A stretch of 10,718 bases of DNA from Anaerolineae bacterium (GCA_020433835.1 JAGRBY010000212.1:1-10718); one strand, 5' to 3'; shown: positions 1-6,794, numbered from the stretch's first letter. Notes: a model not told the origin generated them from the sequence alone. Numbers and translations: made by a program.

Positions 1-285
1 TCCCTTACACAACCTTTCATAGTTCGGTTACTCAAGAACCAACTTGATAAAGGTAAAGATGCTCGGCCAAGATGCACACTCTTGCCCATTATGTTTGGGA
101 GCTTCGCGGCCCCCCCTGATAATTTAGCCCGTGGTCTATCGCCATAAAAATCCCGGCATCATTCTATCGCGACGTTTTTGCTTTTCAGCCTAGTGTTAAC
201 CGAACCTACCAACTTTGCCTACGAGATAAACCTATCAGAGATAATTGAATTTTATATTGTACGTTATTAACAACCTAACTGTAAC
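1..285. other. Left-end stretch without a recognisable gene
   Basis: I see no coding region here with a usable start, ribosome site or recognisable product. The stretch has a C-rich run near 111-117 and a weak pair of inverted sequences, AGTTCGGTTA (21-30) and TAACCGAACCTA (197-208), about 170 bases apart. It may be the tail of a longer non-coding element that begins left of the window. It receives minus-strand transcription from the promoter at 362-390 only if the terminator at 286-330 is leaky. Confidence 0.4.
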
Positions 286-330
286 AAAAAAGCCCCCAGC
301 GCAAACCATTTCGGTTTTTTTGCTAAGGGC
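286..330 (-). terminator. Rho-independent terminator, minus strand
   Basis: On the minus strand GCCCTTAGC (330-322) pairs with GCTGGGGGC (300-292) over nine positions, two of them G-U. An inner stem AAACC/GGTTT extends the hairpin, and six T follow directly at 291-286. This is a complete intrinsic terminator for leftward transcripts. The nearest leftward promoter is at 362-390. It would also stop any read-through from the response regulator gene that begins at 1311. Confidence 0.65.
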
Positions 331-355
331 TTCGCAACAGTTAATGTTTTATTTG
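286..355 (-). ncRNA. Candidate small RNA of about 70 nt
   Basis: This interval is bounded on the minus strand by a promoter with a perfect -35 box and a 17-base spacer (362-390) and by a strong intrinsic terminator ending in six T (291-286). The transcript would have about 25 unstructured A/U-rich bases followed by a long imperfect hairpin. The only overlapping reading frame is an implausible one on the opposite strand. The layout is what a free-standing bacterial small RNA gene looks like, but it could also be an attenuated leader for something further left. No known RNA family was recognised. Confidence 0.4.
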
Positions 356-361
356 ATAGGT

Positions 362-390
362 AATTTAGCACACTTTATGGGGTTTGTCAA
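362..390 (-). promoter_or_regulatory. Sigma-70-type promoter, leftward
   Basis: On the minus strand the -35 box is TTGACA (385-390, six of six to consensus) and the -10 box is TAAATT (362-367, four of six), separated by exactly 17 bases. Transcription would start near 355 and run left. There is no protein start downstream; an intrinsic terminator lies about 25 bases after the expected start. The hexamers and spacing are seen in the sequence; activity is inferred. Confidence 0.5.
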
Positions 391-425
391 TATAAGTAGC
401 ACCCTGCGGGGCATAAACCCGATTT

Positions 426-448
426 TTGACTAGGTGGCACCTGGTCAA
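426..448. promoter_or_regulatory. 23-bp palindrome, possible operator
   Basis: The arms are TTGACTAGGTG (426-436) and CACCTGGTCAA (438-448) around a single central G at 437, with one mismatched pair out of eleven. Dyads of this size and symmetry are typical binding sites for dimeric repressors. It lies about 40 bases upstream of the -35 box of the leftward promoter at 362-390, so an activator or repressor site for that promoter is possible. As a hairpin its loop would be too small, which favours a protein-bound DNA site. Confidence 0.4.
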
Positions 449-561
449 TTATCTAGGTTAAAAGCGGGAAAATAGGGTGTTTTTTATGATTTAACCGTGG
501 TTATCCGGGGTTTTTGTCTCCGTTGGGTGGTGGAGAGAGCTTACGTGCTTCGAAATTTCTT

Positions 562-590
562 GATTACGGATTACACGAATTCCACGGATT
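562..590. repeat. Short imperfect repeat around GATTAC/GGATT words
   Basis: The stretch contains the repeated words GATTACGGATTACACG and CCACGGATT. From memory, very similar strings occur as dispersed intergenic sequence in several phyla, but I cannot confirm this here. No gene or known site is tied to it within the window. Confidence 0.2.
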
Positions 591-645
591 CTTTCTTTTC
601 TTGGAGAAGCTTTATGGTGGTTGAGTAACATTCCTTCGACATTTA

Positions 646-678
646 AACGACGTAAGTAACATTATTTGCGTCGTTTTT
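646..678 (+). terminator. Stem-loop with T-run, weak terminator candidate
   Basis: AACGACG (646-652) pairs with CGTCGTT (669-675) across a 16-base loop, and the 3' arm runs into five T (674-678). No plus-strand gene lies upstream within the window, so the hairpin may instead be a structural part of the non-coding element that begins near 709. The second copy of that element (4926-5004) also has a hairpin, at 4826-4863, upstream of it. Confidence 0.3.
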
Positions 679-773
679 AGTGACGTTTTGACTGTCTATA
701 TTTCCTTGACGTGCTTATCGAAAGAAATCTTACAAGAAAGATTACATTTTATTATCATTATAGCCCAATTCTA

Positions 774-852
774 GGCGGTTGATTATGGGATTTTGGCCTA
801 CTGATACTTCGCTTTCCTACACTTACCAGCATTGATCAGACTTGTTATAATC
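774..852 (+). repeat. Non-coding direct repeat, copy A
   Basis: This block aligns without gaps to 4926-5004. I count about 62 identical bases of 79, and looser similarity continues outward (roughly 709-911 against 4874-5064). Shared words include TTGATTAT, TACTGATACTT and GCATTGA. Both copies hold a plus-strand promoter-like pair with 17-base spacing: TTACCA (823-828) and TATAAT (846-851) here. Copy A points at the 3' end of the convergent response regulator gene. Together the copies bracket the response regulator and BTAD regulator genes. Confidence 0.6.
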
Positions 853-942
853 CCTTTGCTTTGATGTTTACCAGACCGATCAAGTTGTCGATGACATACC
901 CAAACGTATTGGCGCTGTAGTTATGCTATCCGCTCTCTCATG

Positions 943-1311
943 TCATCCTTCTAAGACAGTACTCACAGCCTCCTCAACCGTCTTCAGCGTAAACGGCTTA
1001 CTAATAAAGCCGCTTAGTCCTGCTTCAATAGCTTTTTGAGCCATTGTGACCCTGTCATTGCCGCTCATCAAGATGAATTTCACATCCGGCTGTCGCTCTT
1101 TGAGCGTGCGGGCTAATTGCAGGCCGTCAAGATGATTCATAATATAGTCAGAGATAACCAGATCAAAGGGGCGAATTTGGTCTAAAGACAAAACCTCAAC
1201 CCCTGAGTGACAGACTTCAAGCTGACAGTCTGGTCGCAGGTGGGCTAAATATCGGGTTAATAGGGAGAGAATATCGGGATTATCATCAACGAGGAGTATG
1301 CGCTTTATCAT
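943..1311 (-). CDS. Stand-alone response regulator receiver protein
   Basis: A 122-residue CheY-like receiver domain with nothing attached. The acidic pocket is D9/D10 after the first beta strand, the phospho-acceptor is D55 (in ISDYIMN), the switch position is S83 (MSGND), and the conserved Lys is K105 (SKPF). The ATG at 1311 is preceded by AGGAG seven bases upstream, which fixes the start. The protein ends where the receiver fold ends, so output must go through a partner. It lies 167 bases downstream of, and on the same strand as, the BTAD-ATPase regulator, but that gap is long enough for its own promoter. No histidine kinase is in the window. Role: phospho-relay or allosteric input in the cytoplasm; the partner is unknown. 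Family assignment is firm; the pathway is not known. Confidence 0.92.
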   Translation of the reverse strand: MIKRILLVDDNPDILSLLTRYLAHLRPDCQLEVCHSGVEVLSLDQIRPFDLVISDYIMNHLDGLQLARTLKERQPDVKFILMSGNDRVTMAQKAIEAGLSGFISKPFTLKTVEEAVSTVLEG

Positions 1312-1478
1312 TGTTCTGCTCCTGAGCTATGTGATATTAAATTGGTCAATAGCGATGCGGTATAAGCAATTTTATCAGATCGAGCGTTCCAAAAGCGTGA
1401 CCTGGGTGATAGTTTGGCTTAAAATGTATCAATTAGAGTGGAGTAGTAAGAATTATCACATTGGGTAGGGCGAGGCAA

Positions 1479-4400
1479 TCAATTCGGGGATAGCTGATCG
1501 AGTAGCTTTTTGGCAGCCCGCAAATCCGGTGTATCAAAACCTTCGGTGAACCAGCCGTAAACCTCGGCGAGGAGAGAATAGGCTTGTTCGATACGGCCTT
1601 GCTGCTGCCACAATCGAGCCAGAGCGGTGGCGGCTCGCAACTCCAGCGATTTAGCCTGCTGTTGGCGAGCGATAGTTAGGGCTTGCTGAAAGCATCCTTC
1701 TGCTTCAGCCTGATGTTCATCAGAGAGAGCCAGTAAACACAATCCTTTGAGACGATACATCTCGGCGGCTAAGAAATGCCCACCAAGGTGTTCCATTTCG
1801 GTGAGGGCCTTATCTACGGTTTTGAGAGTGGTCTCATACTGCTGATAGTTATAATAGACCTCGGCTAATACATTCAGATACAAACCTGCGTTCATCCTTG
1901 TTCCGCTGTCCATCAAGCCGTTAATTTGTTGTTCAATTGCAGCTATCTCGGCCTCGGATAGCAGGTTTTGCTTGCTTCTGGAAAAATTATGCCACAACGA
2001 AAGCGATCCGTGCCAGTAATGCAGACCATATTCCTGGCATAGGTTTAGTCCAATCCGGCTGTAGCGCTCACACAGATCAGGTTGCCCCAGACAGCCATAG
2101 AAAAAGGCAATACCGAAGTACGCTATAGCGCGTTGCTCAGGTTCCGTTTCCGTCTGAACAAGGTGTAATGCCTCTTGATTTTTTTGAAGAGCTTGTTGCG
2201 GATAGCCGAGATACCACAAAGCTATTGATAAATGCATGAGGTTGGCCGTAGATATGTTCAAGATTTGCGGGAAATTTTGGTCGTTAGCTTGGGCCATACT
2301 TTTGGTCACATGATAGCGACATTCTTCAAGGCGACCCCACGTGAAGTAAACATAGCCTAAGCTGCCGTGTCCTATTTTTAGCAATGGCGGAGCCTGCTCG
2401 GCCTGGGTTACCATTTGCCAGCCCAACGCCTCAGCTATAGCCAATTCCCCCCGGATATAGTAAAAAAGGAGTATGCCAAACTGAGCTAAACCTGTTTGCA
2501 ACGACTTCTTTGCGCGTTTAGAAATGGCGAGGGCTTGCTCATAAAGTTGGTTGGCTTCCGGGGCAGAATATCCTTGCTGACTCGTAATAATGGAGGCCAA
2601 CATGGTCAAGAGATTTAGCTCGTCGTGGATTCGCGTTGGCGTGTCCGGCTGTGTTTTGAGTAAGGCTAACCCCCGCCTCAATAAATCACCGGTTTCGGTC
2701 AGCGCCCCTAATGCTCGTCCGGTCTGCGCGGCCTGCCAATAGTAGCCGATTGCTTTTTCAGGCTGACCGGCCTGCTCGTAATGTTCGGCCAACTGGCTGC
2801 TGACCAAATCGAGATTGGGCTGATGAAGCGTCTCTATCGCTTGGGCCACGGCTTGGTGGAGCCAGCAGCGTCGGATCGAACTCAACCGGCTACAGGCAAA
2901 ATCCCGAATTTTGCCGTGACTAAAATCATATCGACTCTGATGCTGCTCCCGAATGATGCGACGCTGCCAAGCTTCATCCAGAGCGTTCATTACCGTCTCA
3001 GATGAGGTAGTGCTGGCTGCTGCCAGCAGATCAAAGGTAAACTCCCGTCCAATGACGGCTGCTACGTCGATCAACCCACGGGCCGACGGAGAGAGCTGAT
3101 CCAGCCGAAAATCGATAACCGTCTGAATTCGAAGCGGTAAAGCTGCTTCGTTAGCAAGGTCATCAGCCAAAGGAGAGTCGAACGCACCGGCCCGGATTGT
3201 CTCAACAATAAAGAGTGGATTGCCTTCGGTTTCCTGATAGAGTTTCTCGGCTATCTGATTTTCTAAGGGTTTTTTAGCGACCTGCTCCGCCAACGCCGTG
3301 GTTGTCGAGGCATCTAGCGCCTCCAGTTCGATGTTGATGAGTAAGCCCATGCGCCGCAAATCTCGCTGAAGCGTATTAAGCGGATGAGACGTATCGATCT
3401 CCTCCGTCCGAACCGTACCGACCAGAAGCAGGCGCGCCTTTTTGTCGAAGTGCAGCAGATAGCTTAGCCATTCCAGCGTTTCCTTGTCACACCACTGTAA
3501 ATCATCCAGCAGAAGCAACAGCGGCGGATCGGCTTGCAATATGGCTCGGGCTAAAGCCTCAAAAAGGCGGTGTCGCTGCCAGTTTTCATTTAAGGGTTGA
3601 GGTGGCGGCAGATTTGGGTATTGGGTGAGAAGTTCCGGCAGGACGCGGGTGATTTCTGTCAGCCATACCGGTTCCAGGTTTTGACAAGCTGTTTGGAAGG
3701 TTTTGCTGCGAAGCCAATCGGCGACCGGCGTATAAGCCAGGCCCCTACCCGACTCATAGGCTCGGCTGCGGACTGTGGCGAAGCCCTGCCGACCGGCTGA
3801 TAGAAGTAACTCTTCGGCTAAACGGGTTTTTCCGATACCGGCCTCACCCGTAATCATAACACAACGAGAACCACACGACGCAGCTTTCCAGGCATCTGAT
3901 AAGCGCTGCCATTCCAACTGACGCCCAACCAAAGGGAGTTGCGATAGATGCTGGCTGGCATCGATAACGGATGAAGGCGTTAAATCTGTTTTGGTTACAA
4001 TCCGGTTATAAATTTCCTGTGTAGCGGGGCTGGGATCTACACCCAACTCCTGCTGTAACTGCGTAACGCAGGTGTGATAGGCTCGCAGCGCTTTGGCCCG
4101 CTCATCATTCAGCAGGTATAACCGCATCAATCGGCGATGCGTTTCTTCGTGCAGTGGGTCGATGTGCAATAGCTGTTGTGTAGTACGAATAGCCGCCGGA
4201 TAGGTGCGTTGTGTCTCCTGCCAGTTGCCTAACTGATTAAGAGCGTTAATGATTTCTTGGTGCAATCGCTCTTGATGATCGAGTAGCCAATCGTCATAAC
4301 AATGCGGTAATAATTTGCCCCTATAGACCTCAGCCGCTTCTGCCCATAATTGGGCAGCTTGTAAAGGGTTACCGGCTTTGTAGGCATTGTCCGCTTCCGT

Positions 4401-4730
4401 TACCGTTTTTTCAAAGGTGTTAACATCCAAGCTGAAAGGAGCTTCCGGTCGCCACTGCACGGTTTTGGTATCACTATAAAGGAAACTATCTGCATCCGGT
4501 AAAGCACTGCGCAGTCGATACAGCGCTTTACGCAGGTTTGTAAATGCTTGCTGTTCCGGAACATTAGGCCAAAATCGAAAGGCAATATCTCGGCGGGAGA
4601 GGTTTGTTTCCTGGTGCAAAAGTAGATAGGCCAGCAGGGACTGCTGTCGGGGTTGATAAATCGTGCTAATCAGTTGTCCATTATAAATTAATTGAATTTT
4701 ACCGAGAAGATAGATTTGGAGACGCGACAT
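1479..4730 (-). CDS. SARP/BTAD-AAA ATPase-TPR transcriptional regulator
   Basis: A 1083-residue cytoplasmic transcription regulator. Residues 1-95 are an OmpR/SARP-type winged helix (the stretch with FRFWP and NLRKALYRLRS is typical). Residues about 100-245 are the bacterial transcriptional activator domain. Residues about 265-500 are an AAA_16/STAND ATPase opening with LVGR (267-270), with Walker A GEAGIGKT (295-302) and Walker B LLLLLDDLQW (403-412). The remaining 550 residues are helical TPR-like repeats that usually sense a ligand or partner protein. Family members are thought to be held inactive until ATP binding and ligand release the DNA-binding end. The ATG at 4730 gives a protein beginning right at the winged helix; the ribosome site is weak. 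A -10-like TATAAT lies at 4793-4788 without a good -35, and TTAGAAACTA sites upstream may be autoregulatory. Target genes are unknown. Confidence 0.93.
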   Translation of the reverse strand: MSRLQIYLLGKIQLIYNGQLISTIYQPRQQSLLAYLLLHQETNLSRRDIAFRFWPNVPEQQAFTNLRKALYRLRSALPDADSFLYSDTKTVQWRPEAPFSLDVNTFEKTVTEADNAYKAGNPLQAAQLWAEAAEVYRGKLLPHCYDDWLLDHQERLHQEIINALNQLGNWQETQRTYPAAIRTTQQLLHIDPLHEETHRRLMRLYLLNDERAKALRAYHTCVTQLQQELGVDPSPATQEIYNRIVTKTDLTPSSVIDASQHLSQLPLVGRQLEWQRLSDAWKAASCGSRCVMITGEAGIGKTRLAEELLLSAGRQGFATVRSRAYESGRGLAYTPVADWLRSKTFQTACQNLEPVWLTEITRVLPELLTQYPNLPPPQPLNENWQRHRLFEALARAILQADPPLLLLLDDLQWCDKETLEWLSYLLHFDKKARLLLVGTVRTEEIDTSHPLNTLQRDLRRMGLLINIELEALDASTTTALAEQVAKKPLENQIAEKLYQETEGNPLFIVETIRAGAFDSPLADDLANEAALPLRIQTVIDFRLDQLSPSARGLIDVAAVIGREFTFDLLAAASTTSSETVMNALDEAWQRRIIREQHQSRYDFSHGKIRDFACSRLSSIRRCWLHQAVAQAIETLHQPNLDLVSSQLAEHYEQAGQPEKAIGYYWQAAQTGRALGALTETGDLLRRGLALLKTQPDTPTRIHDELNLLTMLASIITSQQGYSAPEANQLYEQALAISKRAKKSLQTGLAQFGILLFYYIRGELAIAEALGWQMVTQAEQAPPLLKIGHGSLGYVYFTWGRLEECRYHVTKSMAQANDQNFPQILNISTANLMHLSIALWYLGYPQQALQKNQEALHLVQTETEPEQRAIAYFGIAFFYGCLGQPDLCERYSRIGLNLCQEYGLHYWHGSLSLWHNFSRSKQNLLSEAEIAAIEQQINGLMDSGTRMNAGLYLNVLAEVYYNYQQYETTLKTVDKALTEMEHLGGHFLAAEMYRLKGLCLLALSDEHQAEAEGCFQQALTIARQQQAKSLELRAATALARLWQQQGRIEQAYSLLAEVYGWFTEGFDTPDLRAAKKLLDQLSPN

Positions 4731-4741
4731 AGATGTAACGC

Positions 4742-4865
4742 TTAGAAACTAACCTATAGGGAACCAGAGATAAAATTTTTCTAAACCATTATAATTTTGT
4801 GCATCTTTATTAGCCGGCACTTTTTAGAAACTAGGCTTTTTAACGCTAAAAAGTCTAGTTTCTTA
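4742..4865. promoter_or_regulatory. Three TTAGAAACTA sites and a long hairpin upstream of the BTAD regulator
   Basis: TTAGAAACTA occurs at 4742-4751 and 4824-4833, and inverted with one change (TAGTTTCTTA) at 4856-4865. The latter two form a dyad: the 17-base arms 4826-4842 and 4847-4863 pair with one mismatch around the loop ACGC. The first site sits 12 bases from the regulator's ATG, and a TATAAT on the minus strand lies at 4793-4788 between the sites. The arrangement suggests an operator that could loop DNA over the regulator's own promoter. A terminator is less likely, because the hairpin lies between diverging genes. Binding by the BTAD protein is inference. Confidence 0.45.
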
Positions 4866-4925
4866 CATGATACTTTAACGTGCAAAGATTGCAATAATTT
4901 TATCATCGTTGATAGTCAAACTCTC

Positions 4926-5004
4926 GGCGTTTGATTATAAAATTTTGATCTACTGATACTTGGCTATCCCGCGCTTAACGGCATTGACCAGGCCTGTTAT
5001 ATTC
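4926..5004 (+). repeat. Non-coding direct repeat, copy B
   Basis: Second copy of the block at 774-852, about 78 percent identical by hand count with no gaps over 79 bases. The promoter-like pair is conserved in place: TTAACG (4975-4980), a 17-base spacer, and TATATT (4998-5003), directed toward the antitoxin gene. Since the antitoxin has a better promoter at 5171-5199, this one could give a longer leader of about 215 bases. No reading frame is shared between the copies, so the similarity is not that of a gene. Confidence 0.6.
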
Positions 5005-5076
5005 TCTATGCATTTACGTTTAGGGTACGTTGACCGATAAGCCAAACATATCCCAAATTTATTAGACTTTACCGGA

Positions 5077-5098
5077 ATTAAGGTGACAGTCACTTAAT
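5077..5098. repeat. REP-like palindrome
   Basis: The left arm ATTAAGGTGAC and the right arm GTCACTTAAT form an imperfect palindrome around one A, with an extra G in the left arm. From memory, near-identical short palindromes occur in many genomes as repetitive extragenic elements mobilised by REP-associated tyrosine transposases (RAYT). No transposase gene is in the window, so this would be a solitary copy. It could instead be an operator for the antitoxin gene 150 bases downstream. Confidence 0.4.
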
Positions 5099-5170
5099 AT
5101 CCTATAAGATGAGCCTTTTCCTACTATATGGACCCAGTACCAATGTGGTAGAATGCCTTTGTAATTGATT

Positions 5171-5199
5171 TTGATAGTTGAGTAAGGGTACGGTATTAT
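5171..5199 (+). promoter_or_regulatory. Promoter of the antitoxin gene
   Basis: TTGATA (5171-5176, five of six) and TATTAT (5194-5199, five of six) are separated by 17 bases. The start of transcription would be near 5206, followed by AGGAAAGG at 5211-5218 and ATG at 5229. This places any start before about 5206, such as a TTG at 5178, outside the transcript and settles the gene start. Confidence 0.6.
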
Positions 5200-5228
5200 T
5201 TTCAATAATTAGGAAAGGGAAAATTACG

Positions 5229-5519
5229 ATGACGACCTTAACCGTTGAGTTGCCGGAAGCGTTGGCCCAACAATTGCAAATACGTGGTCTATCTGCCGAG
5301 CAGATGGAACCGATAATTATTCGTCTGGTTCAACTCTATCTGCATCAGCAAGAAGTACGGGCTACGGTTAGTTTGTTTGAGCAAGCTGGCTCTGCCCAGA
5401 GCAACAAGACAGAGGCGGTTAAACCACGCCGCCCCCGCTTTGGTAGTGGTAAGCATTTAAATATCCAAATGTCAGACGATTTTGATGAACCTCTAGAGGA
5501 CTTCGCGGAATACATGTAA
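5229..5519 (+). CDS. VapB-type antitoxin, DUF2281-like
   Basis: A 96-residue protein, apparently intact. The N-terminal 42 residues (TLTVELPEALAQQL, then a long amphipathic helix) look like a small DNA-binding and dimerising antitoxin domain. The C-terminal tail, with MSDDFDEPLEDFAEYM, matches the tail typical of DUF2281 proteins that precede PIN toxins; this tail normally wraps around and blocks the toxin's active site. The start is set by AGGAAAGG ten bases upstream and the promoter at 5171-5199. The stop codon overlaps the toxin start in TAATG, the usual translational coupling in vapBC operons. The toxin that follows is truncated, so this is probably an orphan antitoxin that may still repress promoters or neutralise related toxins elsewhere. 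The family link is by motif recognition, not by a search. Confidence 0.8.
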   Translation: MTTLTVELPEALAQQLQIRGLSAEQMEPIIIRLVQLYLHQQEVRATVSLFEQAGSAQSNKTEAVKPRRPRFGSGKHLNIQMSDDFDEPLEDFAEYM

Positions 5520-5641
5520 TGCGCTGCCTGATAGATACGCACACTTTGATCTGGTTCATTACTGGCTATAGTCGGCGGATACCTCACTGCGTTTGGCGGC
5601 AATATCATAGCCCCAGTTCTGCAAATTCTTCGATAGCTTGA
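5519..5641 (+). pseudogene. Truncated VapC-type PIN toxin, copy 1
   Basis: The first 16 residues, MRCLIDTHTLIWFITG, are a textbook PIN-domain start, including the first metal-binding Asp (D6). Homology to the copy at 7035 fades after about residue 19 (near 5575), and the frame ends at residue 40 against roughly 130 in intact family members. The other catalytic acidic residues are absent, so ribonuclease activity is not expected. The start overlaps the antitoxin stop by one base. The truncated part runs head-on into the 3' end of the gene at 5559-6275, suggesting that an insertion or rearrangement replaced the rest of the toxin. Confidence 0.75.
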
Positions 5642-6275
5642 ACTTAAATTCTATCGCCAGCAGATAGATAAAGGCACTCTGGAGATAGTTAGACAACTCC
5701 AAAGCCAACGCGTTACAGCTTTCTATCTGGCTCTCCCGCTCTCGACGGGCGGCGACACGTGTGTCGGCGTGGCTTTCCAGAGTATTACACAGACTGATGA
5801 CCTCAAGTAAGTTGGGGATAGTAAAGCGTTCGGCTTGGGGCAGGCTTTGTTCTTTGGTGATGTACATATTCAACGTTTCCAACCGCTCATCGAGCGTTTT
5901 GGGCAGCAGCACATTGTCGGTGTTAGCTTTGTAATGAAACCCCCAGTAACCGGCTTGATCCGGCTTGCCGGAACATTTCGCCGTGACACTCTTCCACATA
6001 TTCCAAATTATTTCACGAGTTTCAAGCAGCAGCCGCTCCAGTTCCGATGCGGCGCTCTTGCGCTCGCGTTCGGCCTGCTTAACGGCCTGCTCAGCAGCCA
6101 AAAGCCGCTGTAAGAGGTTAGCAATGATAGGCGTAAAGGGGGTTTGCTGTTCAACAGGGCGGCTGTATTCACACGCCATATAAGTTTGCGCCAGCTTGAT
6201 GACGTTCGGACGGCGGCGGGGGTCGGGAAAGCGAAGAGCATTCGGACTGTTGCTGTCGGTGTAGGCAATGGGCAT
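5559..6275 (-). CDS. Unrecognised coiled-coil protein
   Basis: A 238-residue soluble protein of unknown function; I do not recognise the family. The start at 6275 is chosen because GGAGG lies about nine bases upstream and a promoter sits at 6343-6371; an upstream in-frame ATG at 6353 has no such site. Visible features are a Pro/Arg-rich beginning (PDPRRRPNVIKL), a helical, probably coiled-coil stretch at 51-93 rich in Ala, Glu, Arg and Leu, a Trp/Gly/Tyr patch around 108-116, and a second long helical segment at about 155-215. There is no signal peptide or membrane span. The last few codons overlap the truncated toxin gene tail to tail. It may be cargo that moved into the toxin-antitoxin locus. 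It has regulatory signals of its own, which argues that it is expressed. Confidence 0.65.
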   Translation of the reverse strand: MPIAYTDSNSPNALRFPDPRRRPNVIKLAQTYMACEYSRPVEQQTPFTPIIANLLQRLLAAEQAVKQAERERKSAASELERLLLETREIIWNMWKSVTAKCSGKPDQAGYWGFHYKANTDNVLLPKTLDERLETLNMYITKEQSLPQAERFTIPNLLEVISLCNTLESHADTRVAARRERESQIESCNALALELSNYLQSAFIYLLAIEFKFKLSKNLQNWGYDIAAKRSEVSADYSQ

Positions 6276-6342
6276 CGGGAAATCCTCCGGTTTGATAGTG
6301 AAGTGCGAGATGCAGGTTTTGGAATATGCAACTGTAAGGATC

Positions 6343-6371
6343 AGTATATTCATGTTTGCCGCGAATGTCTA
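6343..6371 (-). promoter_or_regulatory. Promoter of the coiled-coil gene
   Basis: On the minus strand TAGACA (6371-6366, five of six) and TATACT (6348-6343, five of six) are separated by 17 bases. The transcript would start near 6336, giving a leader of about 60 bases that ends with GGAGG before the ATG at 6275. Confidence 0.6.
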
Positions 6372-6462
6372 CCTCGTCGGCCAAATTCTGTTGCTGCCGA
6401 ATTTTTTGACCCTCGCTTCCACTGTTTTTGACAAGCGAAAAATCCTGTGGTACCCGAATCCG

Positions 6463-6794
6463 GCATTTTCGACAGGCGCAGAATTTTGCAACAGCTTTTT
6501 ACGATGATGATCGGGCGATACAAAATCCTGTGGTACCCGAATCCGGCATTTTCGACAGGCGCAGAATTTTGCAACAGCTTTTTACGATGTCGATCAGTCG
6601 ATGCAGAACAGTGAGGCTCTCGATTCTAGCGTTTTTGACAGGCGCAGAATAGTGCGACGGCTTTTCGCGATGCCGATCAGTCGATGCAGAATAGTACGGC
6701 CCTCGATTCTAGCATTTTCGACAAGCGCAGAATAGTGCAACGGCTTTTCACGATGTCGATCAAGCGATGCAGAATAGTGCGGCTCTCAAATCCA
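6463..6794. repeat. Array of four 83-bp tandem repeats
   Basis: Units begin at 6463, 6546, 6629 and 6712, each exactly 83 bases with no length change, each starting GCATTTTCGAC or GCGTTTTTGAC. A shortened unit of 39 bases (6424-6462, about 44 bases deleted) precedes the array and a remnant (from 6795) follows. Units 1 and 2 share an identical first 44 bases, while the second half of unit 2 matches units 3 and 4, so half-units have been exchanged. Each of the later units contains GCAGAATAGT twice, 42 bases apart, showing an older repeat of about 41-42 bases. Since 83 is not a multiple of three, the array cannot encode a protein repeat in one frame. Function unknown. Confidence 0.85.

Noticed and set aside
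21..40. tRNA T-arm-like string (GGTT stem with seven-base loop on the minus strand)
   Set aside because: The loop lacks the conserved TTC-R-A pattern, and no acceptor or anticodon arms can be placed around it.
245..433. 62-residue plus-strand frame in the left intergenic region
   Set aside because: It has no ribosome site and no recognisable domain, and it runs across a strong intrinsic terminator and promoter read on the other strand. It is most likely chance.
5178..5228. Upstream TTG start that would give a 113-residue antitoxin
   Set aside because: It lies inside the promoter spacer, before the expected transcription start; the ATG at 5229 has a proper ribosome site and family-like N-terminus.
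6428..6652. Plus-strand frame across the 83-bp array
   Set aside because: The repeat period is not a multiple of three, so each unit is read in another frame; there is no start signal or domain.
6463..6794. CRISPR array
   Set aside because: The whole 83-base unit is related between copies, with no unique spacers and no constant 25-40-base repeat; no cas genes are present.
6463..6794. Iteron-type replication origin
   Set aside because: The units are much longer than usual iterons, and there is no rep gene or DnaA box cluster nearby.
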